From NCBI RefSeq assembly GCF_025370755.1, contig NZ_JAMXFC010000010.1:97988-161987 (forward strand): a stretch of 64,000 nucleotides of DNA, in the 5' to 3' direction. Positions 37,655 through 46,349 of this stretch are shown here, one piece after another. Source of the DNA: Laspinema sp. D2d. GTDB taxonomy: Bacteria > Cyanobacteriota > Cyanobacteriia > Cyanobacteriales > Laspinemataceae. Under the pieces are notes generated by a model that saw nothing but the letters and a program-made list of their open reading frames with translations, was not told the DNA's origin and searched no databases. The translations under genes were made by a program, and so were the position numbers. Position 1 is the stretch's first letter; each line of letters begins with the position of its first letter.

Positions 37655-39268
37655 ATGAGTGACGCTGAAAATCCCACCAACCCTAAACCGGAACCGATCG
37701 CACCCCAAGAATTGAAACAGATAGAACCGGCTTTTCAAGCGGGTGATCCCATCGGGAACCCGGAGATATCCCCCACAAATTTAGACCCACAAGAAGAGGA
37801 CTGGGAAACGGTAGAATTTCCCAATGCCATCAGTCTTGATGCCTTATTGGTAAACAGTCAGGAAGAAGAACCCATCCCCCAGATCCTCAGCCCGACTGAA
37901 TCCATTGGGGAGGCGATCGCCCGCATCAAAGCCCCCTCCATCTCCTCAGCAGCGTCACCCGAAGCGGTACTTGTAGAACAACTGCAACAAGAAAACTTGG
38001 AACTTGATGGCAGAATTGAACAACTTGAAACCCTGCTGCATGAATGTAGACAATCCTTGCAACAGCAGCGATCGCAAGCTTTAGATCGCCAAAAACTCTT
38101 AGACCGGCGTACTCTGGAACTCAAAAGTATCACCGGCCAAATCGAACAATTGTCGGAACATATCCAATCGGCGACCAAACAGATCCAACAACAGCAACAA
38201 CAAATCGCCTACTTAGGGACCCAACTACAAACCAGCCAAGAAATTAGAGCAAAACTGGAACGGGAATGCGCCCTGACCCAGCAACGGTATCACGAACAGT
38301 CCCAGATTTTAGTTCAAACCCAAACCACCTGTCAGGACCTGCGAGCTCGCCTGCATCGCCAGCAACGCCACACCTTGCAATTTAAGGCAGCCCTGGAAAA
38401 ATGTATTGAGACCCCTTTAGAAAAAGCCAACGCGATGGCCTCCCTACGGCAGTCCACCTTAGAAGAACCCACGGATCTTCTCGAAACTGGCGCAAAAGAG
38501 GCGATCGCTAACCCGAATCCTGCTAACACCACCCTATTCCCCAAAGCGGACCCGATCAAACCTTGGTCCCTTGCGGATGCTGATGAAGCCGAACCCAGAC
38601 AGCAACCCGTCCCCAACGTGAAATCCGGGGCAGATTTATCAAAAATTCGCCTGCCTTTATCTGCTAAGGGAGAGCATTTAAAACCCTTTCCCTCCCATAT
38701 TCCAGCCCAGGAACCTATCCTAGAAAAACCTTCTAATCCTAAAGAAACCCAATCTCAAGACGCAGAAAATGAGCAACCTGTCTGGGAAGATTTAGACTCA
38801 TTGATTGAGAAGCCCCACTTAGAACCCAAACGCGATCGCCCGGTGATTTTGGCCCCGGCAACTCCCGTCTTATCCCTGCATATTCCCTCTGTCCCTGTGG
38901 TTTCTCCCTTAACCGACAGAATAGGCGATCGCACCCCAGACCCTAATATCAAAACCAATCAAACCCCTGCCCCTGTTCAGCCCCAACCCCTCCTCACCGG
39001 CAATAGTGAGATGCAACTCTTATTACAAGCGAAAGCCTTCTCCGAACAATCCCAAAGTCCTACTCCCTCCCCCATCCAATTGCCCGGAGAACCCCCTCAA
39101 ACAGGGCAGGAACAAGCCAATTTAGGGTCAAATATCCCCTCCACCAGTGGCGGGGGGTCAAACCCATCGATTTGGCCTGCACCCATCGTCTATCCCGTGC
39201 GATCGGCCCAGAAAAAACGCAACTCCTTCTCAGCGGTAGAATTACCCAGTTTCTCAAATAAAAAATAA
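37655..39268 (+). CDS. Coiled-coil protein with disordered flanks
   Basis: I do not recognise a family. The 537-residue protein starts with an acidic Pro-rich segment, then has a long coiled coil (about residues 105-255) rich in Gln, Glu and Leu with heptad patterns such as EQLQQENLELDGRIEQLETL. The rest is Pro/Gln/Glu/Ser-rich and probably disordered, ending with KKRNSFSAVELPSFSNKK. No enzymatic motif or membrane helix is visible. It could be a scaffold or cytoskeleton-like protein. The ATG follows AAGGAAAGCA, a reasonable ribosome site. Confidence 0.72.
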   Translation: MSDAENPTNPKPEPIAPQELKQIEPAFQAGDPIGNPEISPTNLDPQEEDWETVEFPNAISLDALLVNSQEEEPIPQILSPTESIGEAIARIKAPSISSAASPEAVLVEQLQQENLELDGRIEQLETLLHECRQSLQQQRSQALDRQKLLDRRTLELKSITGQIEQLSEHIQSATKQIQQQQQQIAYLGTQLQTSQEIRAKLERECALTQQRYHEQSQILVQTQTTCQDLRARLHRQQRHTLQFKAALEKCIETPLEKANAMASLRQSTLEEPTDLLETGAKEAIANPNPANTTLFPKADPIKPWSLADADEAEPRQQPVPNVKSGADLSKIRLPLSAKGEHLKPFPSHIPAQEPILEKPSNPKETQSQDAENEQPVWEDLDSLIEKPHLEPKRDRPVILAPATPVLSLHIPSVPVVSPLTDRIGDRTPDPNIKTNQTPAPVQPQPLLTGNSEMQLLLQAKAFSEQSQSPTPSPIQLPGEPPQTGQEQANLGSNIPSTSGGGSNPSIWPAPIVYPVRSAQKKRNSFSAVELPSFSNKK

Positions 39269-39275
39269 CCCAATT

Positions 39276-39297
39276 GACGGGGGTTCAAACCCCCGTC
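39276..39297. terminator. Hairpin between convergent genes
   Basis: Perfect 10-base arms GACGGGGGTT and AACCCCCGTC are separated by two bases. The hairpin lies 7 bp after the coiled-coil gene stop and 6 bp before the end of the opposing gene. There is no T-run on either side, so it may be a bidirectional stop or an mRNA-stabilising end. Confidence 0.6.
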
Positions 39298-39302
39298 GAG
39301 TC

Positions 39303-41390
39303 TTAACCCCTGACCCCTTCTTCTACGGTTTGATTTTTTTTGCCCAAATTCCAGCGCTTTAACTCGCCCTGAGGGCGTCCTAGTCCATCGGTTAGGGCAT
39401 AACTTTTAGCCAATAACCATAGCCATAACCCTGGAAATCGGGGTTCTAATCCTGGTTGAATAGTGCGCACAAATCCAGGTAACCAACCTAATAACCAACC
39501 TAATAGAGAAATCAGGGTAAAGTACAAGTAACTGCCTACCCACCGCAGCAGATCTTTGGGTCCGGCTAATTCCCAAATCCACAACAATAGGGATGGGTTT
39601 TGCCAAGCGGCTTTGAGTGCGAGTCGATGAAAGGTCAGCCAGTCTACGCGGTCTTTAATAAAGGTATCAGCTACGGGTCCCGGTTCCCCGGCTAAGACCC
39701 CAAAAAATGTATTCAGCATAGAGTTAATCCGTTCGGGGGGTAAGAACCGACCCGTTGGCACCATCATCCCTTTAGAAAATAGCCAAGTTACGGCAACATT
39801 GCTTTGAAAAGCGCGAATTTGGTTTAAGTGACGCGACTCCAATAAATCATGTTTAAGGGCAGTATCGAGTAGAGTGGTTAACCGGGCCATATTGCGGACC
39901 AGGGAACCAAATCCGGTGAAGACTAGGGGAGATTGTAAAGAGGCGGCATCTCCGATCGCCATCAACCGATCCACGGCCACCCGGCGATCGTGACTTGCCA
40001 CACTAAAATATCCCGGAATATAGCCAAATGTGGCTTTTTTCCACTCTAGGCGATCGAGATCGCAGCGCCGATACTCCGGCAGAATGGTAAAAAAGTCCTC
40101 ATACATTTCTAATAATGAACCCGGGTTATCGGGGTGAACCTGATGGTAGTGAAACAAATAAAAGGTGAGTTCTGAACCAGCTGCCGGGAATAACTCCCAA
40201 ATGAGTTGTCGTCCCCGGGAAATGTCCCCATGACTGTTGAGTACATCTCCATATTGGACATCCCAAACGCCCGGTTCAAACCCATCGGCAATCACAGCCC
40301 CCACCGTGGGACAGACACTATCAAAGGTGCGACTGCCGTTGAGTTGCCATGCGATCGGGGAAGCCGTTCCCATTGCATCCACCAACAGGCGACCCCCAGC
40401 CACTCGGTCCTCCCCTGTTGGGAGATGTTTGGCCTTGATGACTGCTTGTTGGGGTTCAATCTCAGCGGTAAGAAATTCCGTCTCATCCCAAATTTCCCCC
40501 CCCGCTTCTCGGAGTTTTGTCCCACAAAGTTTCAGTAGTTTTTCAGCATCGATCGCAATATTTAGAACCGTCGGGGTATGTAGAATTGCCGCTTTACATT
40601 GGGGGGGATTATTAGCATCAAAAAATTTATGAAACCCATCTTTATATTCACAGGCAATTACACTTTCAAATTCGGCTAGGGTAAATAAACCCAAGTCAAT
40701 CAAATTTTGAAATTCTCCCCGGGAAATATTCCATTCCCGGTTCATCCGACCAAACGGTAACCGTTCCAACAGGAGAACCCGATAACCCAGTCGCGCCATA
40801 ACTGCCGCATGAATTACCCCCAAGGCACCGCCAATATAAATTAAATCGTAGGGGGGAGGCATAAAAGATTCACTTTGGGGTTTTTGAAAGAGAACCTGTT
40901 TAGGTTCTTGGGGATTGCGAACTCCTTCGCGCCACCGTTGTTCCCACCAGTAAACCCGCTTGAGGTCATATTCTCCGTTGGGAATTTTTTGAAAATATTT
41001 AACCGTGAGGGGGTAATCAGAAGCTAACGCTTCAAAGATAGTTTGTTCAGATAAGTTGATTTCCGGAGGTTTAGGATAGTAGCAGGGAAACCGATCTCTC
41101 ACCTGACGAGTCAACCCCGCCAGGATTTGTTTTTCCCGGGGAATAGGTCGTTGAGACCATCGGAATACTTTAAGGTAGGCGGTTCTCTGAACCGTCCAGG
41201 CAAAGATAGACAGTTCCGGTATATCTCCCGGTTCCGTGGCGGATGGGTTGAGTTCTTGACAAAATTCGAGTCTTATGCCATCACGGGTAAGGAGTTTTTT
41301 TCCAGAGTCCGGAGTGAAGTCCTGATGCAACCAAGTCCGAACCGCTTCGATATCCGGTGTGGGAACTTCTAAATAGAGGATTTCTTTCAT
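39303..41390 (-). CDS. FAD-dependent lycopene cyclase family protein (CruA/CruP type)
   Basis: A 695-residue flavoprotein. After an N-terminal domain of about 170 residues comes the dinucleotide-binding motif YDLIYIGGALGVIHAAVMAR, then LLLERLPFGRMNREWNIS, a motif of the CruA/CruP group, and a conserved ATFGYIPGYF...MAIGDAASLQSP FAD-binding segment. CruA cyclises lycopene in green sulfur bacteria and some cyanobacteria; CruP is a paralogue linked to carotenoid or stress functions. The two cannot be separated here by eye. C-terminal hydrophobic residues (TLISLLGWLLGWLPGF) suggest membrane association. The ATG start lies 152 bp upstream from the next gene's start, facing away. Confidence 0.82.
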   Translation of the reverse strand: MKEILYLEVPTPDIEAVRTWLHQDFTPDSGKKLLTRDGIRLEFCQELNPSATEPGDIPELSIFAWTVQRTAYLKVFRWSQRPIPREKQILAGLTRQVRDRFPCYYPKPPEINLSEQTIFEALASDYPLTVKYFQKIPNGEYDLKRVYWWEQRWREGVRNPQEPKQVLFQKPQSESFMPPPYDLIYIGGALGVIHAAVMARLGYRVLLLERLPFGRMNREWNISRGEFQNLIDLGLFTLAEFESVIACEYKDGFHKFFDANNPPQCKAAILHTPTVLNIAIDAEKLLKLCGTKLREAGGEIWDETEFLTAEIEPQQAVIKAKHLPTGEDRVAGGRLLVDAMGTASPIAWQLNGSRTFDSVCPTVGAVIADGFEPGVWDVQYGDVLNSHGDISRGRQLIWELFPAAGSELTFYLFHYHQVHPDNPGSLLEMYEDFFTILPEYRRCDLDRLEWKKATFGYIPGYFSVASHDRRVAVDRLMAIGDAASLQSPLVFTGFGSLVRNMARLTTLLDTALKHDLLESRHLNQIRAFQSNVAVTWLFSKGMMVPTGRFLPPERINSMLNTFFGVLAGEPGPVADTFIKDRVDWLTFHRLALKAAWQNPSLLLWIWELAGPKDLLRWVGSYLYFTLISLLGWLLGWLPGFVRTIQPGLEPRFPGLWLWLLAKSYALTDGLGRPQGELKRWNLGKKNQTVEEGVRG

Positions 41391-41542
41391 GATGAGCGAA
41401 ATTTACTCCGATAAATCGGCTAAAAATAGGGTTGACAAGGGGGAAAAGTGCGCTAAGATTCCGGTTACAGAATTAAAATTCCTTAAAAAAAGTTAAGAAA
41501 CTCATCATATTGATTGATACCCAGGAGATCTGCGGATTAACC

Positions 41543-41776
41543 ATGAATTATCCCATTCCCACGAGTCCACAAGAACTGGTTGCGCTGCGGCACCAGCCTA
41601 TTGATGAAGAATTAGTGGCATCAGCGATCGCGGGGGTGATAAAAATCGCCAGGGCGCAGGGGAAGTCCTTGGAGGAAGTGACGGCAGAAGTTTTAGCCGA
41701 TGACTCCCTACTCGACTTACATCAGCGACGGTGGCTGAGTGAATTAGTCTCTCAAGCCTGGGATAGTCTAGGGTAG
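41543..41776 (+). CDS. Small conserved-looking soluble protein
   Basis: A 77-residue protein beginning MNYPIPTSPQELVALRHQP and ending QRRWLSELVSQAWDSLG. It is acidic and helical, with a segment SAIAGVIKIARAQGKSLEEV. No motif or family is recognised, but the composition is that of a compact, real protein and no better frame competes. The ATG at 41543 is the preferred start over the TTG at 41510. It is divergent from the lycopene-cyclase-type gene. Confidence 0.6.
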   Translation: MNYPIPTSPQELVALRHQPIDEELVASAIAGVIKIARAQGKSLEEVTAEVLADDSLLDLHQRRWLSELVSQAWDSLG

Positions 41777-42103
41777 CCAGAAATAGCGCCCACCCTTACC
41801 CTATTCTAGGTCGCAGGATGACCGAGGATCTCCCCCATTGGATTCGGGGATGTCCAGAGGGTGGCATCCTGATTCTTGCCGTTTCCCTTGCAGTCGCCCT
41901 AGCCTTCTTCCAGGATTGTGATCCGGTAGAATAGCTGACTCTAGTTGATTGAACAGACTTCTGGGTTCGGTGTCAACTGCAACCCGCCACAGTTCTACAG
42001 AATACCCGCGATCGCTCTTCCGGTGCGATCGCGGGTATAATTTCATCCCCCATTCAGCATAAAATCATCTCCAGTTCCTTCGTTCATTAGACAAGATCCG
42101 ACC
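41777..42103. other. 327-bp region before the TRAP genes
   Basis: No gene is credible here; a reverse frame at 41801-42046 lacks support. The main structure is the HIP1-containing palindrome at 42002-42038. The TRAP small-subunit start is 65 bp past it. Confidence 0.4.
42002..42038. repeat. Palindrome built from two HIP1 sites
   Basis: Arms ATACCCGCGATCGC (42002-42015) and GCGATCGCGGGTAT (42025-42038) are perfect 14-base inverted copies around a 9-base loop, each containing a full GCGATCGC octamer. It lies 65 bp upstream of the TRAP transporter genes and could be an operator, a transcript end for the preceding gene, or just a HIP1-associated hairpin. Confidence 0.6.
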
Positions 42104-42658
42104 TTGGATAAACTCTTACGCCTATCCACCCTGATCGATCGCCTCAATGAATATATCGGACGGTTCATGAATGGGCTAGTCCTGCTGATGGTCCTCGTTG
42201 GCGTCTGGAACGTCATCGGTCGCTATCTGGGACGTGCCGTGGGTCAAAATTTGACCTCCAATGCCCTGATTGAAACCCAATGGTATATTTTTGACCTAAT
42301 TTTCCTATTAGGTGCAGCTTATGCCCTCAAGCATGATGAGCACGTTCGGGTTGATGTTTTTTATAGCAGTTGGTCACCCAAACGAAAAGCCTTATTAGAC
42401 TTAATTGGCACCCTGTTATTCCTCATTCCTTTTTCGATTTTGGCGATATTTTTCTCTTGGAATACCATCGCCGCATCCTGGGCGATCGGGGAAGTTTCCC
42501 CAGATCCAGGGGGATTACCCCGCTACCCCATTAAAACGGTTATTCTCATCAGCTTCTTCCTCCTTATTCTCCAAGGAATTTCTGAAGCGATTAAAAAGTT
42601 TGCTATTTTCCAAGGCTGGCTAACCCCCCAAGAGGAACGTCATGAATCTGAGTTATGA
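42104..42658 (+). CDS. TRAP transporter small membrane subunit (DctQ type)
   Basis: A 184-residue inner-membrane protein with four helices, starting at about residues 20-38 (FMNGLVLLMVLVGVWNVIGR). The segments LIETQWYIFDLIFLLGAAYAL and KHDEHVRVDVFY are characteristic of the TRAP DctQ subunit. It pairs with DctM to carry organic anions, typically with sodium. The only plausible start in frame is a TTG at 42104. It overlaps the next gene by 17 bp, so translation is coupled. Confidence 0.88.
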   Translation: MDKLLRLSTLIDRLNEYIGRFMNGLVLLMVLVGVWNVIGRYLGRAVGQNLTSNALIETQWYIFDLIFLLGAAYALKHDEHVRVDVFYSSWSPKRKALLDLIGTLLFLIPFSILAIFFSWNTIAASWAIGEVSPDPGGLPRYPIKTVILISFFLLILQGISEAIKKFAIFQGWLTPQEERHESEL

Positions 42659-43982
42659 CTATCAATGGCTAGGCCCTGCCATGTTTGCCGGTGCCTTAGT
42701 CCTCTTATCCTTTGGCTATCCCGTCGCGTTTTCTCTCGGTGGTGTCGCCATCATATTTGGTCTAATCGGGATGGCTTTAGGTGTTTTTGATCCCGTTCTG
42801 TTAAACGCGATGCCCTTGCGAATCTTTGGCATCATGGAAAACTATACCCTCCTCGCTATCCCCTACTTTATTTTTATGGGGGCGATGCTAGAAAAATCCG
42901 GCATTGCCGAAAACCTATTAGAAACAATGGGGATTCTGTTCGGGCGTTTGCGTGGGGGATTAGCCCTAGCCGTGGTCTTAGTCGGGGCATTATTAGCCGC
43001 TACCACCGGCGTTGTGGCCGCAACTGTCGTGGCGATGGGATTAATTTCTCTACCGATTATGTTGCGATATGGCTATAACAAACAACTGGCAACCGGAGTA
43101 ATCGCCGCCTCGGGAACCCTCGGACAAATTATCCCCCCTTCCGTCGTATTAGTGGTGCTTGGGGATCAGTTAGGAGTTTCTGTAGGGGATTTATTTATCG
43201 GTTCATTAATCCCCGGATTAATGATGGCCGGTGCCTTTGCCTTGCACGTCGTAATCATTGCCTTTTTACGGCCTGATTTAGCCCCCGCATTGCCCTCAGA
43301 AGTCCGCACCATGACTGGGACCAAATTATTCATGCGCATCGTCACGGTCATGATTCCCCCGACCCTGTTAATTTTACTGGTCTTGGGTAGTATCTTTTTT
43401 GGAATTGCCACCCCTACGGAAGCTGGTGCTGTCGGTGCATTGGGTGCACTTATCCTAGCCGGGGCCAACCGTAGACTCAGTTGGGCATCTGTTCAAGGCG
43501 TCTGTGACATTACCCTCCGGACCACCACAATGGTAATGTTTATCCTCATTGGTTCTACCGCATTTAGCCTAATTTTCCGAGGCTTACATGGGGATAGTTT
43601 TATGTTTGATTTACTTACCAACTTGCCTGGGGAAACTACTGGTTTTTTGGTAGTCAGTATGCTGACGGTTTTCATCCTGGGGTTCTTTATCGATTTCTTT
43701 GAAATTGCATTTATCGTAGTTCCCCTATTTGTCCCCGTCGCCCAAACATTAGGCTTAGATTTAGTCTGGTTTGGGGTCATTTTAGGCGCAAACCTCCAAA
43801 CCTCTTTTCTAACTCCTCCATTTGGGTTTGCCTTATTTTATCTGAGAGGTATCGCCCCACCGGAAGTCACAACGGGCGATATTTATCGCGGGGTCATCCC
43901 CTTTATTTTGATTCAGCTTTTTGTCTTGATTCTGTTGATTATTTTTCCGGGAATTGTGAGTTTTTTACCCTCGCTCTCTTAA
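42642..43982 (+). CDS. TRAP transporter large membrane subunit (DctM type)
   Basis: A 446-residue membrane protein with about 11-13 helices. Typical DctM features include LLAIPYFIFMGAMLEKSGIA, the loop with ASGTLGQIIPPSVVLVVLGD and GIATPTEAGAVGALGALIL. The substrate cannot be predicted. No DctP/TAXI-type periplasmic binding protein gene is found on either side, so the binding subunit must be encoded elsewhere. The ATG overlaps the small subunit gene. Confidence 0.93.
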   Translation: MNLSYDYQWLGPAMFAGALVLLSFGYPVAFSLGGVAIIFGLIGMALGVFDPVLLNAMPLRIFGIMENYTLLAIPYFIFMGAMLEKSGIAENLLETMGILFGRLRGGLALAVVLVGALLAATTGVVAATVVAMGLISLPIMLRYGYNKQLATGVIAASGTLGQIIPPSVVLVVLGDQLGVSVGDLFIGSLIPGLMMAGAFALHVVIIAFLRPDLAPALPSEVRTMTGTKLFMRIVTVMIPPTLLILLVLGSIFFGIATPTEAGAVGALGALILAGANRRLSWASVQGVCDITLRTTTMVMFILIGSTAFSLIFRGLHGDSFMFDLLTNLPGETTGFLVVSMLTVFILGFFIDFFEIAFIVVPLFVPVAQTLGLDLVWFGVILGANLQTSFLTPPFGFALFYLRGIAPPEVTTGDIYRGVIPFILIQLFVLILLIIFPGIVSFLPSLS

Positions 43983-44007
43983 CGTTTTCTCCTGAACTGG
44001 ATTGTGC

Positions 44008-44034
44008 AAAAAAAACACCCCCAAAGGAGTGTTT
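44008..44034 (-). terminator. Terminator of the DUF4278 gene
   Basis: Read on the minus strand, AACACTCC pairs with GGGGTGTT (one G-T pair) around a TTTG loop and is followed by a run of eight T residues. It lies 43-69 bp past the DUF4278 stop, and just after the TRAP large subunit stop on the plus strand. Confidence 0.8.
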
Positions 44035-44076
44035 AAATGGGTTAAAAGTTGCTAAATCTAGTTCAGGAATCTTTGA

Positions 44077-44535
44077 TTAACTTAAGGAAACTGAACTGCG
44101 GGAATAGGAAGCTCGGAACGTCGGATGAACTTTGCCTTGGATGCGATTCCAGTAGTTGGAAATATCGGTAGACAGACCCACTTCCGCAGCCACTCGACCG
44201 AGCATAGCCTGTTGACGTTTCTTAATAGACCTGCCATTGGAAAGGGTCAAAGCCCGAGCTTTTTCTTCTAAATTCGCGACCCATAATTGATCGACAGGTG
44301 CGGTGGGAATGAAGGAGGGAGTCTCGTAGCTTTCTTTAACAACCACCTGAGCAGGACCTGTAGAATAGCTGGCCCCGCGATACATCAGTTCAGGGGTTGG
44401 TTCCTCCATCGGATACGCTTGGGCATTGTTTAACCGCCAGTGTACGCCCCGATATTGACCTGTCATTACTAGGGGGTTGTTGGGGGTGGGAACGGCGTTG
44501 GATTCATAGCTAATCCCACGATAGGTAAGTTTCAT
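44077..44535 (-). CDS. DUF4278 domain protein
   Basis: A 152-residue soluble protein. It opens MKLTYRGISYES, and a YRG element recurs at QYRGVHW and MYRGASYS, the pattern of DUF4278, a small cyanobacterial domain. The C-terminal half is basic and rich in Arg/Ser, with KARALTLSNGRSIKKRQQAM. Function is unknown. The ATG has a purine-rich GGAGTAGAAG upstream at somewhat long spacing. Confidence 0.8.
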   Translation of the reverse strand: MKLTYRGISYESNAVPTPNNPLVMTGQYRGVHWRLNNAQAYPMEEPTPELMYRGASYSTGPAQVVVKESYETPSFIPTAPVDQLWVANLEEKARALTLSNGRSIKKRQQAMLGRVAAEVGLSTDISNYWNRIQGKVHPTFRASYSRSSVSLS

Positions 44536-44975
44536 GCGCGTCTTCTACTCCTAAAACAGTGTCGTGATCGAGTAAGCCGCGTTCCTTCGGGACAACTCCC
44601 TACTTCCGTCCCTGCCGGGAATCTAACAATCTGATAGTTCGTAAAACCCGTAGAGATGAACGTATGAATAATTTCTGTATTAATTTTTACAGTTTTGCCA
44701 GTCTGTGTCAAGTATTTCAGGATACCTTTACAAAACTTGACAAGGTGCAGGAGAGGGGAGAACAGAAGCGATCGCCCATTGCCTCTCCCTTCCCTCATTT
44801 CCAGTGGTTCAACGCAAAAAAAGACACCCTTGGTAGGTGTCTTTTTTAACTGCGAATCGCAGGGATTTAGCCTAAATAAACCTCTTGCTTTCAGGGGAGC
44901 ATCGATCCCCCCAAATCCCCTTAAAAACGCCAATCGGCTTTTTACACTTCGGCAAAAAGTCTAAATGAGTGCGCT
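44536..44975. other. 440-bp region without a clear gene
   Basis: A reverse frame at 44532-44933 and forward frames at 44664-44964 overlap a strong terminator and have no ribosome sites, so they are rejected. The right part (44816-44847) is a terminator for the short gene at 44976-45098, and the left part holds the DUF4278 promoter. No other structure is noted. Confidence 0.4.
44816..44847 (-). terminator. Bidirectional-type terminator after the 40-residue peptide gene
   Basis: Arms AAAAAAGACACC (44817-44828) and GGTGTCTTTTTT (44836-44847) pair perfectly around a 7-base loop. On the minus strand it is 128 bp past the short peptide stop; on the plus strand it has no gene to serve. Confidence 0.8.
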
Positions 44976-45098
44976 TTAGTGGGCAGATCCGTTACCGTGA
45001 TAGTTATCAGAATCGTAGAAGCCGTTTTTGGTGCCAAAAAATAGGCAGGATACGATAAAAACAATGCTCAGAATTGGCAGAATTAATTTGATATCCAT
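44976..45098 (-). CDS. 40-residue single-helix membrane peptide
   Basis: The frame starts ATG at 45098 (GGA seven bases upstream) and encodes a peptide beginning MDIKLILPILSIVFIVSC and ending DNYHGNGSAH. There is one membrane helix (about residues 4-21) and a short polar C-terminus with FFGTKNGFYDSD. The size, single helix and polar tail recall small cyanobacterial thylakoid complex subunits, but I cannot name it with confidence. A strong terminator lies downstream on the same strand, and the start is 26 bp from the divergent mpg start, so the two share a promoter region. Confidence 0.65.
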   Translation of the reverse strand: MDIKLILPILSIVFIVSCLFFGTKNGFYDSDNYHGNGSAH

Positions 45099-45124
45099 AA
45101 ATTTCCAGTAACAACAAAACCAGG

Positions 45125-45733
45125 ATGAATGAAACCCCAGGGACTATTGTAGAACCTGAATGGCTGGCCCGTCCATCTACGGACGTCGCACCGGCTTTAA
45201 TTGGTTGCACTTTAGTCCGGCAACTGCCCGATGGTCAACGAATTCGGGGGACAATCGTAGAAACTGAAGCCTACGAACCGGGAGACCCAGCCAGTCATGC
45301 CTACCGACGGCCCACCCCGCGTAATCAGGCTATGTTTGGGCCACCAGGAACGATTTATGTCTATCTGATTTATGGGATGTACCACTGCCTGAATATTGTA
45401 TGCGATCGCCCCGGGGTTGCCAGTGCGGTCCTGATTCGCGCTTTACAACTGGATGGGATGCCACCGGGGATCCAGACGCGGGAAAAATTAGCTCGCATTG
45501 CCGCAGGACCCGGGAAACTCTGTCGGACCCTACAAATCGATCGCAGTTTGAACGATCGCCCCTTACAAACAGGAGGTCCCCTGTGGTTGGAACATCGGCC
45601 CCCAGAATTTCAGCACCCGTTAAACCAGGGGACCCTAAGCTTGGTTCAAACCTACCGAATAGGGATTTCCGTGGGAACCGACTTGCCTTGGCGCTGGTAC
45701 TTGGCAAATAGTCCAGCAGTCTCGAAACCTTAA
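45125..45733 (+). CDS. DNA-3-methyladenine glycosylase (AAG/MPG family)
   Basis: The enzyme excises alkylated purines in base-excision repair. The 202-residue protein carries TIVETEAYEPGDPASHAYRR with the likely catalytic Glu (about residue 48) and the base-stacking Tyr two residues later. TPRNQAMFGPPGTIYVYLIYGMYHCLNIV is also present, written here as the AAG-fold hallmark TPRNxxMFxxPGTxYVYxxYG. Length and order match the AlkA-unrelated AAG family. It is monocistronic and divergent from the short membrane peptide. Confidence 0.95.
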   Translation: MNETPGTIVEPEWLARPSTDVAPALIGCTLVRQLPDGQRIRGTIVETEAYEPGDPASHAYRRPTPRNQAMFGPPGTIYVYLIYGMYHCLNIVCDRPGVASAVLIRALQLDGMPPGIQTREKLARIAAGPGKLCRTLQIDRSLNDRPLQTGGPLWLEHRPPEFQHPLNQGTLSLVQTYRIGISVGTDLPWRWYLANSPAVSKP

Positions 45734-45806
45734 AGATTTGATGGGATCTATAAAAACTCGCACCCTCTTCATAGAGCGTTCCGTTAGAAAAGGGTGGGGG
45801 CTGCGC

Positions 45807-46349
45807 TTAAATCTCCAAAGGTTCTCCGCGTTCAGTAAATTCCACCCTCTGGATTTGCCACTGGGGATTTTCCGTTAAGGTTCGTTCCAGACTGTCGAAG
45901 AGGGAAAACCGCTCACAGCTAGATAGGGAGACAAATTGCCGTTGAGAATTGGGATCCGCCCGCAGATCCACCGTGGCAACTCCCGTAGTGTTATCCACAG
46001 TGACCCGATAACCGACAATATCAAAATCTACTGTCCCGGCATTTTGGATCACTTCACCGACTGCCGCCTCAATGGGGCGATCGCTGGGAACCGACACCGT
46101 TTGCGGCAACAATTCTTGACACTGGGGGTCCGCTTCGTAAATCGTTACGTTCGCCATCGCCACGGACTGGGGTTGTTGGGTATCCGGAGAAACCGCCCCA
46201 TTGGAGGGGGATGAGGGCATCCCCGGGTCCGTGGTGGTGGGTGGCGTCCCACAGCCCGTCACGGACAATAACATCACGAGAGTGATGCCAATGATCGGCT
46301 GGGCTATATATTTTTTGAGGATAGAATTCGCGTGAAAAACTTTTTGCAT
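45807..46349 (-). CDS. Lipoprotein with GerMN-like domain
   Basis: The product is about 180 residues. From the ATG at 46349 it has a signal segment [16 protein letters not shown] with a lipobox (VTGC), so it should be a membrane-anchored lipoprotein. A short Pro/Ser/Thr linker follows, then a compact domain ([20 protein letters not shown] onward, ending [12 protein letters not shown]) that resembles GerMN domains of spore-germination-type proteins, often found in cyanobacterial exported proteins. The longer frame reaching 46637 runs antisense inside pyrB and is not used. Its start codon overlaps the pyrB start on the other strand. Confidence 0.78.
   Translation of the reverse strand: MQKVFHANSILKKYIAQPIIGITLVMLLSVTGCGTPPTTTDPGMPSSPSNGAVSPDTQQPQSVAMANVTIYEADPQCQELLPQTVSVPSDRPIEAAVGEVIQNAGTVDFDIVGYRVTVDNTTGVATVDLRADPNSQRQFVSLSSCERFSLFDSLERTLTENPQWQIQRVEFTERGEPLEI

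Noticed and set aside
41801..42046. Reverse 81-codon frame before the TRAP genes
   Set aside because: It covers the HIP1 palindrome and has no start signal; probably chance.
44532..44933. Reverse 133-codon frame upstream of DUF4278
   Set aside because: It runs across a strong terminator and has no ribosome site or recognisable content.
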